A stretch of DNA of 64,000 bases, taken from positions 1-64,000 of the forward strand of contig QHSC01000092.1 in assembly GCA_003220345.1 (NCBI GenBank), in the 5' to 3' direction. The notes under the pieces were generated by a model. The model ran no database searches. It had not been told where the DNA came from and saw only the letters and a program-made list of their open reading frames with translations. Each line of letters opens with the position of its first letter. Position 1 is the stretch's first letter. Source of the DNA: Candidatus Rokuibacteriota bacterium (GTDB taxonomy: Bacteria > Methylomirabilota > Methylomirabilia > Rokubacteriales > CSP1-6). The translations under genes and the position numbers were made by a program. Shown here in pieces: positions 36,529 through 44,686 of this stretch.

Positions 36529-37445
36529 AGCGTTGGCTCTCGTCCGGCTTCTGCGTGCTGCTCCTCGGGCTCGCCCTCTATCCCATGGCCGGCACCGGCT
36601 ACGGCATCCGCTTCATGCTCCAACTCTTCATGTGGATCGCTCTCGCCCAGTCGTGGAACCTGATCTCCGGGCTCACGGGCTATGTGTCGTTCGGTCATAT
36701 CGTGTTCTTCGGCATGGGCGCCTATACCGCGGCCATCCTCATCGCCAAGCTCGGCTGGCCCTGGCTCCTGGCCAGCCTCGCCGGCGGCGTGGGGGCGATC
36801 GTGCTGGCCACGGTGATCGGCTGGCCCTGTCTGCGCCTGAAGGGTCCCTACTTCGCCATTTCGATGCTGGGGCTCAACGAGGTCCTGCGCGTGGCGGTGT
36901 CCTATTTCGAAGGGCTCACGGGCGGGGGCAGCGGGCTCTCCCTCCCGTCCCTCTACGCCAGCGTGGCCATCTATTATTCCATGGGGATCGTGGCGCTGGC
37001 CGTGACCGCCCTCGCCTATGTCGTCGTCACCTCGCGCTTTGGGCTCCGGCTGATGACGATCCGCGAGGACGAGATCGCGGCGGAGGCCATGGGCATCGAT
37101 ACCTTCCGCTACAAGCTCTACGCGTTTCTGCTCTCCGCCGTCGGCCCGGGTATCGTGGGCGGCCTCGCCGCGCGCGATCAGAGCTATATCGAGCCGGTCT
37201 CCGTCTTCCCGCTCATCATGACCATCACGATGATCGTGATGGTGCTCTTCGGCGGCAAGGGCACGATCTGGGGGCCGGTGCTCGGGGCGGTCCTGCTCTT
37301 CACCCTCCAGGAGATGATCTGGTCCCGCTTCATCTATGTCCACCAGCTCCTCTTCGGTGCCATCATCGTCATCGTGGTGCTCTTCATGCCCCGCGGCATC
37401 CTGGGTGTCCTGCAGCAGAAATACAACCTCCCCCGGACCATCTAG
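36525..37445 (+). CDS. livM: LivM-type ABC permease (system 2)
   Basis: 306 residues, GTG start within the livH stop. SWNLISGLTGYVSFGHIVFFGMGAYTAA, LRLKGPYFAISMLGLNEVLR and MTIREDEIAAEAMGID identify LivM; about nine membrane helices. The gap to livG (205 nt) is filled by a long inverted repeat, the only spacing in this otherwise overlapping operon. Confidence 0.93.
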   Translation: MKRWLSSGFCVLLLGLALYPMAGTGYGIRFMLQLFMWIALAQSWNLISGLTGYVSFGHIVFFGMGAYTAAILIAKLGWPWLLASLAGGVGAIVLATVIGWPCLRLKGPYFAISMLGLNEVLRVAVSYFEGLTGGGSGLSLPSLYASVAIYYSMGIVALAVTALAYVVVTSRFGLRLMTIREDEIAAEAMGIDTFRYKLYAFLLSAVGPGIVGGLAARDQSYIEPVSVFPLIMTITMIVMVLFGGKGTIWGPVLGAVLLFTLQEMIWSRFIYVHQLLFGAIIVIVVLFMPRGILGVLQQKYNLPRTI

Positions 37446-37475
37446 TCTTGGCTTTCAAAAATCCGACACCACGCG

Positions 37476-37628
37476 GCGGCGGGTGGGGCAGGGGGCATCC
37501 CCCGCGGACCCGTATCTTCTGCGCGCCATCGAAGCCAAAGACCTCATTCTCGTGGCTCCTTACGAGACTCCACAGCGGGCCGCGAGTCAGCGTGGTCCGC
37601 GGGGGATGCCCCCTGCTCCGCCCGCCGC
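37476..37628. repeat. Long inverted repeat between livM and livG
   Basis: Arms of 35 nt (37476-37510 and 37594-37628) are complementary with two mismatches; the core is CAGGGGGCATCCCCCGCGG. The 83-nt loop has no recognisable gene. The element lies inside the operon, so it is either a mobile REP/MITE-like insertion or a strong processing hairpin. Confidence 0.8.
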
Positions 37629-37650
37629 ATTGTCGGCACGCACAACTTTG

Positions 37651-38355
37651 ATGCCGCCCATCTTAGAAATCGACCGAGTCGTCAAACGCTTCGGTGGCGT
37701 CACCGCCGTGGATCACGTCTCCTTGAGCCTGGAGGCCGGGCACATCTACGGCCTGATCGGCCCCAACGGCTCGGGCAAGACCACGCTCTTCAACTGCATC
37801 ACCGGCGTCGAGCAGCGTGACGAGGGCGAGATCCGCTTCAAAAGGCGACGGATCGACGGGCTCAAGCCGCATCAGGTCTTTCACGAAGGCATCGGGCGCA
37901 CCTTCCAGATCATCCGGGTCTTTCCCGAGCTCACGGCGCTGGAGAACTTGCTCGTGGTCACCACCGATGACTACGCGCAGGCGAGCGAGCGCGCCCGCGA
38001 GCTCCTCCGCTTCGTCAAGCTCGAGGGGTTGGCCGGCGAGTACGCGGGCAATCTCTCCTACGGCCAGCAGAAGCTCGTGGAGTTCATCCGCGTCCTCATG
38101 ACGGACCCGGAGCTCATCCTCCTCGACGAGCCGGCGGCGGGCGTCAACCGCACCCTCCTCAACGACCTCCTGGATGCCGTGCGGCAGCTGCGTGATCGAG
38201 GCAAGACCGTGCTCCTCGTGGAGCACGACATGAAGGTCGTGATGGGACTCTGCGAGACGGTCTTCGTCCTCGACCACGGCGAGAAGCTGGCCGAGGGACC
38301 GCCCGGCGTCATCCAGACCGACGAGCGAGTGATTGAAGCCTATTTTGGTCGCTAG
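37651..38355 (+). CDS. livG: LivG-type ABC ATPase (system 2)
   Basis: 234 residues: RFGGVTAVDHVSLSLEAG, Walker A GPNGSGKTT, GIGRTFQIIRVFPELTALENL, signature LSYGQQKLVEFIRVL, Walker B LILLDEPAAGVN, and the C-terminal VFVLDHGEKLAEGPPGVIQTDERVIEAYFG. The ATG at 37651 follows the inverted repeat; the track start runs through it. The 3' end overlaps the glycosyltransferase gene by 23 nt. Confidence 0.92.
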   Translation: MPPILEIDRVVKRFGGVTAVDHVSLSLEAGHIYGLIGPNGSGKTTLFNCITGVEQRDEGEIRFKRRRIDGLKPHQVFHEGIGRTFQIIRVFPELTALENLLVVTTDDYAQASERARELLRFVKLEGLAGEYAGNLSYGQQKLVEFIRVLMTDPELILLDEPAAGVNRTLLNDLLDAVRQLRDRGKTVLLVEHDMKVVMGLCETVFVLDHGEKLAEGPPGVIQTDERVIEAYFGR

Positions 38356-39817
38356 CGCCGGCCTCGCCCTCTATCTCGTCTGGCGCTCCCTGAGCTGGCC
38401 GCTCATCCACGATGCCCCCCTCATGCACTACGTCGCCTGGCTCATCACCCAGGGCGCGGTGCCGTACCGCGACGTCTTCGACATGAATCTCCCCGGCGTC
38501 TACCTGGTTCACGTGGCCGTGATCAAGACGCTGGGGGAAGGGAGTGTGGCCTGGCGGCTCTTCGACCTGGGGTGGCTCGCCGCCACCGCCGCCGCGCTCT
38601 GGGGCTTCTGCCGGCGCATGGGTGATGACTGGAGCGGGCTCGGCGCCGCGCTCCTGTTCATCCTCTATCATCTAGCCGGCGGCGCCTGGCGCGCGGGCCA
38701 GCGCGATTTCTTGCTTGCCCTGCTCCTCGTGCTGGCGGCCTGGGGTGTGGCGCGGAGCTGGGAGACGGGTGAAACCCTCGTGCCGCTCGCGTGGGGGGGT
38801 CTGGCGGCGGGCGCCGGCATCATGATCAAGCCCCACGTGGCGGCCTTCTGGCTCGCCTGCGCGCCCATCGTGATCCTGGGCGCGAGCCGGGCGCGGCGTT
38901 CCGCCGTTGCCGCCGTGGCCGTCTGGACGGGCGCCGGCCTCGCCGTCCCCGTGCTCGTGCTCGGCTGGCTCGCGATGCGCGGCGGGCTCGGCGCCTTCGC
39001 CGACATCACCACCGGGTATGTCTTGCCGCTCTACAGCCGAGTAGGTGGCGAGCCGATCTGGCAGGTGATGCGCTGGCACGCCTACGGCTGGCAGATCTGG
39101 ATCTGCCTGGTTGCCCTCGCGCTCCTGGGGGCGGCCCAGCGCATCCCCGCGCCGTATGGAATCAGGCGCGCGCTCGCCGTCCTGGGCGCGGTCTATGGCG
39201 GCTGGCATTTCACGAGCCAGGGCAAGGGATGGGAGTATCACCTCTACCCGCTGGCCGTCTTTCTCTGCGTCCTCGGCTCCATGGCCCTGGCCCCGGCCTC
39301 TCGGGCGACGGCGAGCCGGTGGAACGTCGCGCCGGGTCTGTCGCGGGCGGCCAGCCTGGCCGTCCTCGTGACCGTCGTGGCGTTCCTTGGCCTCAAGGGC
39401 GTGGACGCCGCCGATGCGCCCTGGATCGCAGCCAAGGAGCGGCGCGTCTCGGCGCTGGTGCGTGACCTCGAGCCGCTCGTGGGACCCGGCGGCACCGTGC
39501 AGGTGATGGACGTGACCGAGGGCGGGATTCACGCGCTCCTGCGCCTGCACCTCCGAGAGCCCACGCGCTTCCTCTACGACTTTCACTTCTTTCACGACGA
39601 GGGAGACCCGCGCATCCAGGCCCTTCGCGCCGAGTTCTCGCGCGGCCTCGAGACGCGGCCTCCCGTTGCCGTGGTGATCTTCCGCGACACGTGGCGCCGC
39701 GCGGGCTATGCCCGGCTGGAGGCGCTCCCGGCAGTCACCCGCCTCCTCCAGACTGACTACCGCCTCGCCGTCGAGGGCGACGGCTATCGGATCTATGCGC
39801 AGCGAAGCCGTTCGTAG
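38333..39817 (+). CDS. GT39-like (PMT/ArnT fold) membrane glycosyltransferase inside liv system 2
   Basis: 494 residues with about 10-11 helices; TTG 38333 or 38345. After helix 1 comes HDAPLMHYVAWLITQGAVPYRDVFDMNLPGVYLVH: the D-x-P and PYRDVFDMN segments are typical of the GT39-like dolichyl/polyprenyl-phosphate sugar transferases. The C-terminal region (about 370-490) is soluble and probably periplasmic. It overlaps livG (23 nt) and the methyltransferase gene (23 nt), so it is embedded in the operon. Substrate unknown. It is not a close copy of the GT39 at 7.2 kb. Confidence 0.75.
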   Translation: MKPILVASAGLALYLVWRSLSWPLIHDAPLMHYVAWLITQGAVPYRDVFDMNLPGVYLVHVAVIKTLGEGSVAWRLFDLGWLAATAAALWGFCRRMGDDWSGLGAALLFILYHLAGGAWRAGQRDFLLALLLVLAAWGVARSWETGETLVPLAWGGLAAGAGIMIKPHVAAFWLACAPIVILGASRARRSAVAAVAVWTGAGLAVPVLVLGWLAMRGGLGAFADITTGYVLPLYSRVGGEPIWQVMRWHAYGWQIWICLVALALLGAAQRIPAPYGIRRALAVLGAVYGGWHFTSQGKGWEYHLYPLAVFLCVLGSMALAPASRATASRWNVAPGLSRAASLAVLVTVVAFLGLKGVDAADAPWIAAKERRVSALVRDLEPLVGPGGTVQVMDVTEGGIHALLRLHLREPTRFLYDFHFFHDEGDPRIQALRAEFSRGLETRPPVAVVIFRDTWRRAGYARLEALPAVTRLLQTDYRLAVEGDGYRIYAQRSRS

Positions 39818-40439
39818 AGTCATTCGCGCCTACGACGACTGGATCGTCCGCGGCTACTGCTGGGGGCGCTTCTGGATCCTTCGCCAGCGCTTTCTGGACG
39901 AGATCGGCCAGTATCTACCCGAGCGCGGACGAGTGCTCGATCTCGGCTGTGGATTCGGCCTCTTCTCGCTGTACTACGCCAGCGTGCTGCCGGAGGTCAG
40001 GCTCCAGGGGCTGGACCGCAATCCGCGTCGCATCGCCATGGCGCAAGCGGCGGCGCGGCGGCTCGGCCTGACCAATGTGAGCTACGACGTGGGCGACGTC
40101 ATGGACTTTCGCGGCGGGGAACGGGTTGACGCGGTCTACATGCTCGACATCGTGCACCACATTCCTGCCGACGCCGTTCGGCCCCTTCTCGAGCAGGTTG
40201 CCAAGGTCCTGCCGGCGGGCGGGCTCCTCCTGATCAAGGACGTGGACCGGACGCCCGCCTACAAGCGATGGTTCACGCATGTCCTCGACAAGGTCATGGA
40301 TCCGGGCACGCCCGTGCGCTACTGGGACGCGGATGAGCTGATGGCCACGCTGACCGAGAGCGGCTTCGGCGTCCGTCGTCACCTCATGGTGGACATCTTG
40401 CCGTACCCGCACATTCTCTACATTTGCGTGCGCCAGTGA
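39795..40439 (+). CDS. Class I SAM-dependent methyltransferase
   Basis: 214 residues. SAM-binding motif I VLDLGCGFGLFSLYYAS, acidic motif LQGLDRNPRRI, then DVGDVMDF and AVYMLDIVHHIPAD (motif IV-like). The hydrophobic, Lys/Arg-rich second half (TPAYKRWFTHVLDKVM) suggests a membrane-near or lipid-linked acceptor, as in ubiquinone/glycolipid-type methyltransferases; that is inference. ATG 39795 lies inside the glycosyltransferase gene, and its stop shares a base with the livF ATG (TGATG). Confidence 0.83.
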   Translation: MRSEAVRRVIRAYDDWIVRGYCWGRFWILRQRFLDEIGQYLPERGRVLDLGCGFGLFSLYYASVLPEVRLQGLDRNPRRIAMAQAAARRLGLTNVSYDVGDVMDFRGGERVDAVYMLDIVHHIPADAVRPLLEQVAKVLPAGGLLLIKDVDRTPAYKRWFTHVLDKVMDPGTPVRYWDADELMATLTESGFGVRRHLMVDILPYPHILYICVRQ

Positions 40440-41158
40440 TGGCGCCGCCGCTCCTTCTGCAGGCGCAGGGGCTGACCGCGGGCTACGGCAAGATGCCCAT
40501 CCTCCATGACGTCTCCCTCGACGTGCGCGCGGGCGAGATGGTCAGCATCATCGGCCCCAACGGCGCCGGCAAGTCGACCGCGCTCAAGAGCATCGTCGGC
40601 TTCGTGAAGGTCTCGAGCGGGCACGTGCGCTTCGACGGCCAGGAGATCACCGGGCTGCGGCCCGATCAGGTCTTGCCTCGCGGCCTCGCCTACGTGCCCC
40701 AGGGGCGGATCGTCTTCCCGCAGATGACCGTGCTCGAGAACCTCGAGATGGGGGGCTACATCGAGCGCGATGGGCAGCGCATCCGCAAAGCCCTCGAGCA
40801 GGTCTTCGGCCTCTTCCCCATCCTGGGCGAGCGGCAGCGCCAGAAGGCGGGCACCATGTCGGGCGGCGAGCAGCAGATGGTCGCCATCGCCCGCGCCCTC
40901 ATGACCCGGCCCAAGCTCATCCTCCTGGACGAGCCGTCGCTGGGGCTCTCGCCCAAGTTCGTCTCGCTGATCTTCGACAAGCTCATGGCCATGAAGCACT
41001 CGGGCTACACCCTCGTGGTCGTGGAGCAGAACGCGGCCAAGGCGCTGGCTGTGGCCGATCGCGGCTATGTCCTCGAGCTCGGCAGGAACCGCTTCGAGGG
41101 GACGGGCGCGGCGCTGCTGGCCGACCCTGAGGTGAAGCGTCTTTACCTCGGCGGGTAA
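40439..41158 (+). CDS. livF: LivF-type ABC ATPase (system 2)
   Basis: 239 residues: A-loop GYGKMPILHDVSLDVRAGE, Walker A GPNGAGKST, YVPQGRIVFPQMTVLENLEMGGY, signature MSGGEQQMVAIARAL, Walker B LILLDEPSLGLSPK. Complete. It is separated from livG by the GT/methyltransferase pair but coupled to the latter by TGATG. ATG 40439 rather than GTG 40424 is chosen for that reason. Confidence 0.93.
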   Translation: MAPPLLLQAQGLTAGYGKMPILHDVSLDVRAGEMVSIIGPNGAGKSTALKSIVGFVKVSSGHVRFDGQEITGLRPDQVLPRGLAYVPQGRIVFPQMTVLENLEMGGYIERDGQRIRKALEQVFGLFPILGERQRQKAGTMSGGEQQMVAIARALMTRPKLILLDEPSLGLSPKFVSLIFDKLMAMKHSGYTLVVVEQNAAKALAVADRGYVLELGRNRFEGTGAALLADPEVKRLYLGG

Positions 41159-41201
41159 TTTCTGTATGGTGTACCGGGCTCAAGGGAGGAGATAGACTCG
41201 A

Positions 41202-42305
41202 ATGGATCGTTTGTTGCGGCCTTCTGCCGCCGCCGGCCTCGTCATCGCCATTGCCTTCATCGCTCTGCTGGTCGGGTTCCCGAGCTTGGCCGCCCGGATG
41301 TCAGCCAATCGCGTTCAAGCCGCCACCGCGCCCTCTTCCGGCAAGACGGCCTCCACGGAACCGGCCAAAGTCGAGCACGCCGGCGGCGGGCACGCGGGCT
41401 TCACGGACAAGGCCATCCTCGAGCGGGGCAAGCAGACCTACACGAAATATTGCGCCTCGTGTCACGGCGACGCGGGCCTGGGCGATGGCCCGGGGGGCGC
41501 CAACCTTCCCATCAAGCCGCAGAATCTCACGCTCGGCGCGGTGATGAACCCCCTGCCCGATCACTTCCTGCACAAGATCATCGCGGATGGGCCCCAGGCG
41601 GTCGGGCTGTCCGAGCTGATGCCGCCCTTCAAGCCGCAGCTGGGAGATCGTGCGATCGACGAGGTCATCGCGTATGTCCGTACTCTGGCCAATCCGCCCT
41701 ACGAGCCCGAGCGGGTGCTGCCGGTGGCGGAGAAGCGTGAGGGTCCCGTCCAGCCCATCCTGTTCAGCCACGTCATCCACGCGGGGTCGTATCGCCTCGA
41801 CTGCCAGTACTGTCACACGGGCGCCCGGCGGAGCAGCTCGGCCGGCTTGCCGTCGGTGGAGCGATGCATGGGGTGTCACAAGATCGTGGCCGCCCAGGGC
41901 AACGCGCAGGTGCAGAAGCTTCACGCGTTCTGGGAAAAGCAGCAGCCCATCCCGTGGGTGCGCATCTTCAAGATTCCCGAGCATGCGCAGTTCCCCCACA
42001 AGAATCACATCGCGGCGGGGCTCCAGTGCCAGACCTGTCACGGCCGCATCGAGGCCATGGAGCAGGTGCACGCCAAGACGGGACAGAACATCGTCAACGA
42101 TCTGGCCAACCTCTCCGGGATGGCGATTCCGCCCACGAAGCTGACCATGGGCTGGTGCGTCGAGTGCCATCGCGCGGTGAACGACAAGGGCGTGCAGGCG
42201 GTCCAGCCCGTGGCCGACGCCTGGGGCTCGGCACCCAGGCCGCCGACGGCGGACGACACGAAGCCGCGCAAGGCGCCGCTGGAGTGCGTGGCCTGCCACC
42301 ATTGA
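41202..42305 (+). CDS. Hexahaem cytochrome: monohaem c domain fused to an ActA-like pentahaem domain
   Basis: 367 residues. An N-terminal membrane helix (about 11-31), then six CXXCH sites: CASCH (84-88), CQYCH (201-205), CMGCH (222-226), CQTCH (276-280), CVECH (319-323) and CVACH (362-366) at the extreme C-terminus. Residues 64-165 form a class I cytochrome c (RGKQTYTKYCASCHGDAGLGDG ... VIAYVRTL). From 185 on, the text FSHVIHAGSYRLDCQYCHTGARRSSSAGLP and PIPWVRIFKIPEHAQFPHKNH matches the pentahaem ActA subunit of alternative complex III. It is exposed in the periplasm. No ActBCDEF gene follows. GGGAGGAG precedes the ATG. Confidence 0.85.
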   Translation: MDRLLRPSAAAGLVIAIAFIALLVGFPSLAARMSANRVQAATAPSSGKTASTEPAKVEHAGGGHAGFTDKAILERGKQTYTKYCASCHGDAGLGDGPGGANLPIKPQNLTLGAVMNPLPDHFLHKIIADGPQAVGLSELMPPFKPQLGDRAIDEVIAYVRTLANPPYEPERVLPVAEKREGPVQPILFSHVIHAGSYRLDCQYCHTGARRSSSAGLPSVERCMGCHKIVAAQGNAQVQKLHAFWEKQQPIPWVRIFKIPEHAQFPHKNHIAAGLQCQTCHGRIEAMEQVHAKTGQNIVNDLANLSGMAIPPTKLTMGWCVECHRAVNDKGVQAVQPVADAWGSAPRPPTADDTKPRKAPLECVACHH

Positions 42306-42366
42306 TGGCGGGCTACCCGCGGTAGGAAGCCTTCCCACCTAGCCGAACGAGCTGCAAGACCGACCC

Positions 42367-43278
42367 GTGTCTCCTCGCTCCCACAAGTTCGTCCAGGTGG
42401 ATGTGTTCACCGACCGCGTGTTCGGTGGCAATCCGCTCGCCGTGCTCCTCGACGCGCGCGGGCTCGACGACGCCCTCATGCAGCAGATCGCGCGCGAGAT
42501 GAATCTCTCCGAGACTGTCTTTCTGTTCCCGCCCACGCGCCCTGACTGCGTCGCCGCCCTCCGGATCTTCACGCCGGCTCGCGAGGTGCCCTTCGCCGGG
42601 CATCCGACCATCGGCACCACGTGGGTCCTGGCCGCCCGGGGCATGGCGCCCAAGGGCGCGGCCCGCTTCACCCTGGAGGAAAAGATCGGACCCGTGCCCG
42701 TCGAGCTCGAAGGCGATCCGGGGCGCCCGAGCTTCATCTGGATGAGCCAGCAGGACGCGACCTTCGATCCCGCCCTCGAGAACCGCGAGGCCGTCGCCCG
42801 CGCGCTCGGCCTCACTGCGGCCGACCTCTGGCCCGCCGTCCCCATCCAGCCCGGCTCCACCGGCAACAAGTTTCTCTTCGTGCCGCTGCGCGACAAGGCG
42901 ACGGTGGACCGCGCCGTCCTCGACGTGCGCGCCATGCTGGAGGCCATGGGCGAGCGGCCGCGCATGGGCATCTTCGTCTTCGCTCCCGATCCGGACGCCG
43001 CGGCAGGCCGCGTGTACTCGCGCATGTTCGGCCCGCACAGCTCGGGCATTCCGGAGGACCCGGCCACGGGCTCGGCCAGCGGCCCGCTCGGCGCCTACCT
43101 CGTGCTGAACGGGATGGTGAAGGGGTCGGGCGACGTGAAGATCGTGAGCGAGCAGGGAGCCAAGATGGGCCGGCAGAGCTTCGTGCACATCCGGCTCGCC
43201 ACGCGCGGCGGCGCCGTGACCGACATCAGAGTGGGCGGCGGCGTGGTGCCCGTGCTCGAGGGCGAATTGAGGATCTGA
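42367..43278 (+). CDS. PhzF-family isomerase/epimerase
   Basis: 303 residues, GTG start. PhzF/diaminopimelate-epimerase fold with the N-terminal FVQVDVFTDRVFGGNPLAVLLDA, catalytic Glu in NLSETVFLF, substrate loop PFAGHPTIGT and the C-terminal EDPATGSASGPLGAYL. Members isomerise small acids such as trans-2,3-dihydro-3-hydroxyanthranilate in phenazine synthesis; most, as here, stand outside phenazine clusters and have unknown substrates. Convergent with the MmgE/PrpD gene (4 nt between stops). Confidence 0.88.
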   Translation: MSPRSHKFVQVDVFTDRVFGGNPLAVLLDARGLDDALMQQIAREMNLSETVFLFPPTRPDCVAALRIFTPAREVPFAGHPTIGTTWVLAARGMAPKGAARFTLEEKIGPVPVELEGDPGRPSFIWMSQQDATFDPALENREAVARALGLTAADLWPAVPIQPGSTGNKFLFVPLRDKATVDRAVLDVRAMLEAMGERPRMGIFVFAPDPDAAAGRVYSRMFGPHSSGIPEDPATGSASGPLGAYLVLNGMVKGSGDVKIVSEQGAKMGRQSFVHIRLATRGGAVTDIRVGGGVVPVLEGELRI

Positions 43279-43282
43279 TCCG

Positions 43283-44644
43283 TCACGTGGTAGGCGAGAG
43301 AATCGCGGTCAGGCTCCGGAGGTCGGGGCAGCCGTCGAGCGTTTCGACCATCTGGCGCACGGAGTCGACGCGGTCCTCGGCGAGGACCAGTCGCGCGCAG
43401 TCGCGGAACTTCTCGCGCAACTGATCGATGGTCAACGGATGGCTGGGATGGCCCGGCACCGGGCGCGGGCCCAGAGCGACCTCGCGGCCGTCCCGCAGCT
43501 GAAGCGTGACACGCGTCCACATGTGGCGCTCGAGCTCGCTGGGGATCTCCGGATCCACCACCATGCGCGTGCGCTTCATCAGCTCCCGGATGGCCGGATC
43601 CTGCGCCTTGTCGTCCTGGAAGGTCTGCATGCCGACCTTGCCCTCGCAGAGGGCCGCTGCGGCGGAGAACTCGCCCGAGAACTTGGCCTCGAGTCCGCTC
43701 TTCGGGTTCGAGTGGATGAGGATGCGCGGCACGGTCGGATGCACGCCGATGGTGACCCGGGCGATATCGTCGGGCGCGACCCGGAGGGTCCGCTGGAGCT
43801 CGAGGGCGCTGTCGATGATGGAGTGAGTGCAGGCGCAGGACGGATAGGGCTTGACGGCCACGCCCGTGGTCAGGATCTTCCAGGGCGCCCCCAGCCGCTC
43901 GAGGGCGCTCTCCTCTCGCTTCCCGGCGCTCAGGACGGCGAGGTAGCCCTGCGGTCCCTCGATGGCCTGCTCGGAGGCAGTGAAGCCTTCGCGGGCGAGC
44001 AGCGCCGAGAGCACTCCGCTGCGCGCCGCGTGGCCGGCGTGAAAGGGCTTGGTCATGGTGCCGAAGTTTTCCTTGAGCCCCGAGGCCTGGGTGGCCGCGA
44101 TGGCCAGCGCCGTCCGGGTCTGCGCGCCGTCGAGCCCGAGGAGCCGGGAGGCCGCGGCCGCCGCGCCGATCGCCCCCAGCGTCCCCGTGGCGTGGAAGCC
44201 CTTCTCGTAGTGCGCGGGGTTGATCACCTCGGCGAGCGTCGTCTCGACCTCGAAGCCGAGCAGGAAGGCGTGCACGAGCGCGCGGCCGTCCGCGAGCGCC
44301 AGCTCGCCGGCCGCGAGGGCCGCCGAGAGGACGGGCGCCGAGGGGTGGCCCAGCATGGCGAAGTTGGTGTCGTCGAAGTCGAGCGCGTGCGCGGCGGTGC
44401 CATTGGCGAGGGCGGCCCACACGGCGCCCGTGCGTCGCCGCGTGCCCACGATGGTGGCGAGGGGCGCGCCGCCCTCGCTTTCCGCGATCTGCTGAACGAT
44501 CCGCGCTGCCGGCTCCGCGGAGCCCGCGAGCATGACGCCCACGCAGTCGAGAATGGCGCGACGCGCGGCGTCCACGGCGGCGACGGGGCAGTCTTCCCAG
44601 CGGCTCTTGACGATGAACTCGGCGATCACGGAGGTGGCGCGCAT
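43283..44644 (-). CDS. MmgE/PrpD family protein
   Basis: 453 residues, typical length. Family blocks: FIVKSRWEDCPVAAVDAARRAILDCVGVMLAGS, ALANGTAAHALDFDDTNF (the hallmark HALDxDD), HATGTLGAIGAAAAASRLLGLD and PYPSCACTHSIIDSAL. The family includes 2-methylcitrate, cis-aconitate-forming and related dehydratases without an Fe-S cluster; many members act on unknown acids. Divergently transcribed from the membrane protein gene at 44687, with only 42 nt between them. Confidence 0.87.
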   Translation of the reverse strand: MRATSVIAEFIVKSRWEDCPVAAVDAARRAILDCVGVMLAGSAEPAARIVQQIAESEGGAPLATIVGTRRRTGAVWAALANGTAAHALDFDDTNFAMLGHPSAPVLSAALAAGELALADGRALVHAFLLGFEVETTLAEVINPAHYEKGFHATGTLGAIGAAAAASRLLGLDGAQTRTALAIAATQASGLKENFGTMTKPFHAGHAARSGVLSALLAREGFTASEQAIEGPQGYLAVLSAGKREESALERLGAPWKILTTGVAVKPYPSCACTHSIIDSALELQRTLRVAPDDIARVTIGVHPTVPRILIHSNPKSGLEAKFSGEFSAAAALCEGKVGMQTFQDDKAQDPAIRELMKRTRMVVDPEIPSELERHMWTRVTLQLRDGREVALGPRPVPGHPSHPLTIDQLREKFRDCARLVLAEDRVDSVRQMVETLDGCPDLRSLTAILSPTT

Positions 44645-44686
44645 GAGCCAGAGCCTAGCACAGGTCTGTTATCATCGCCCCTGGCC

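Noticed and set aside
37511-37593. Coding remnant in the loop of the long inverted repeat (reads AIEAKDLILVAPYE in the livG frame).
   Set aside because: Too short, not recognised, and the arms are clearly non-coding; livG homology begins only at 37651.
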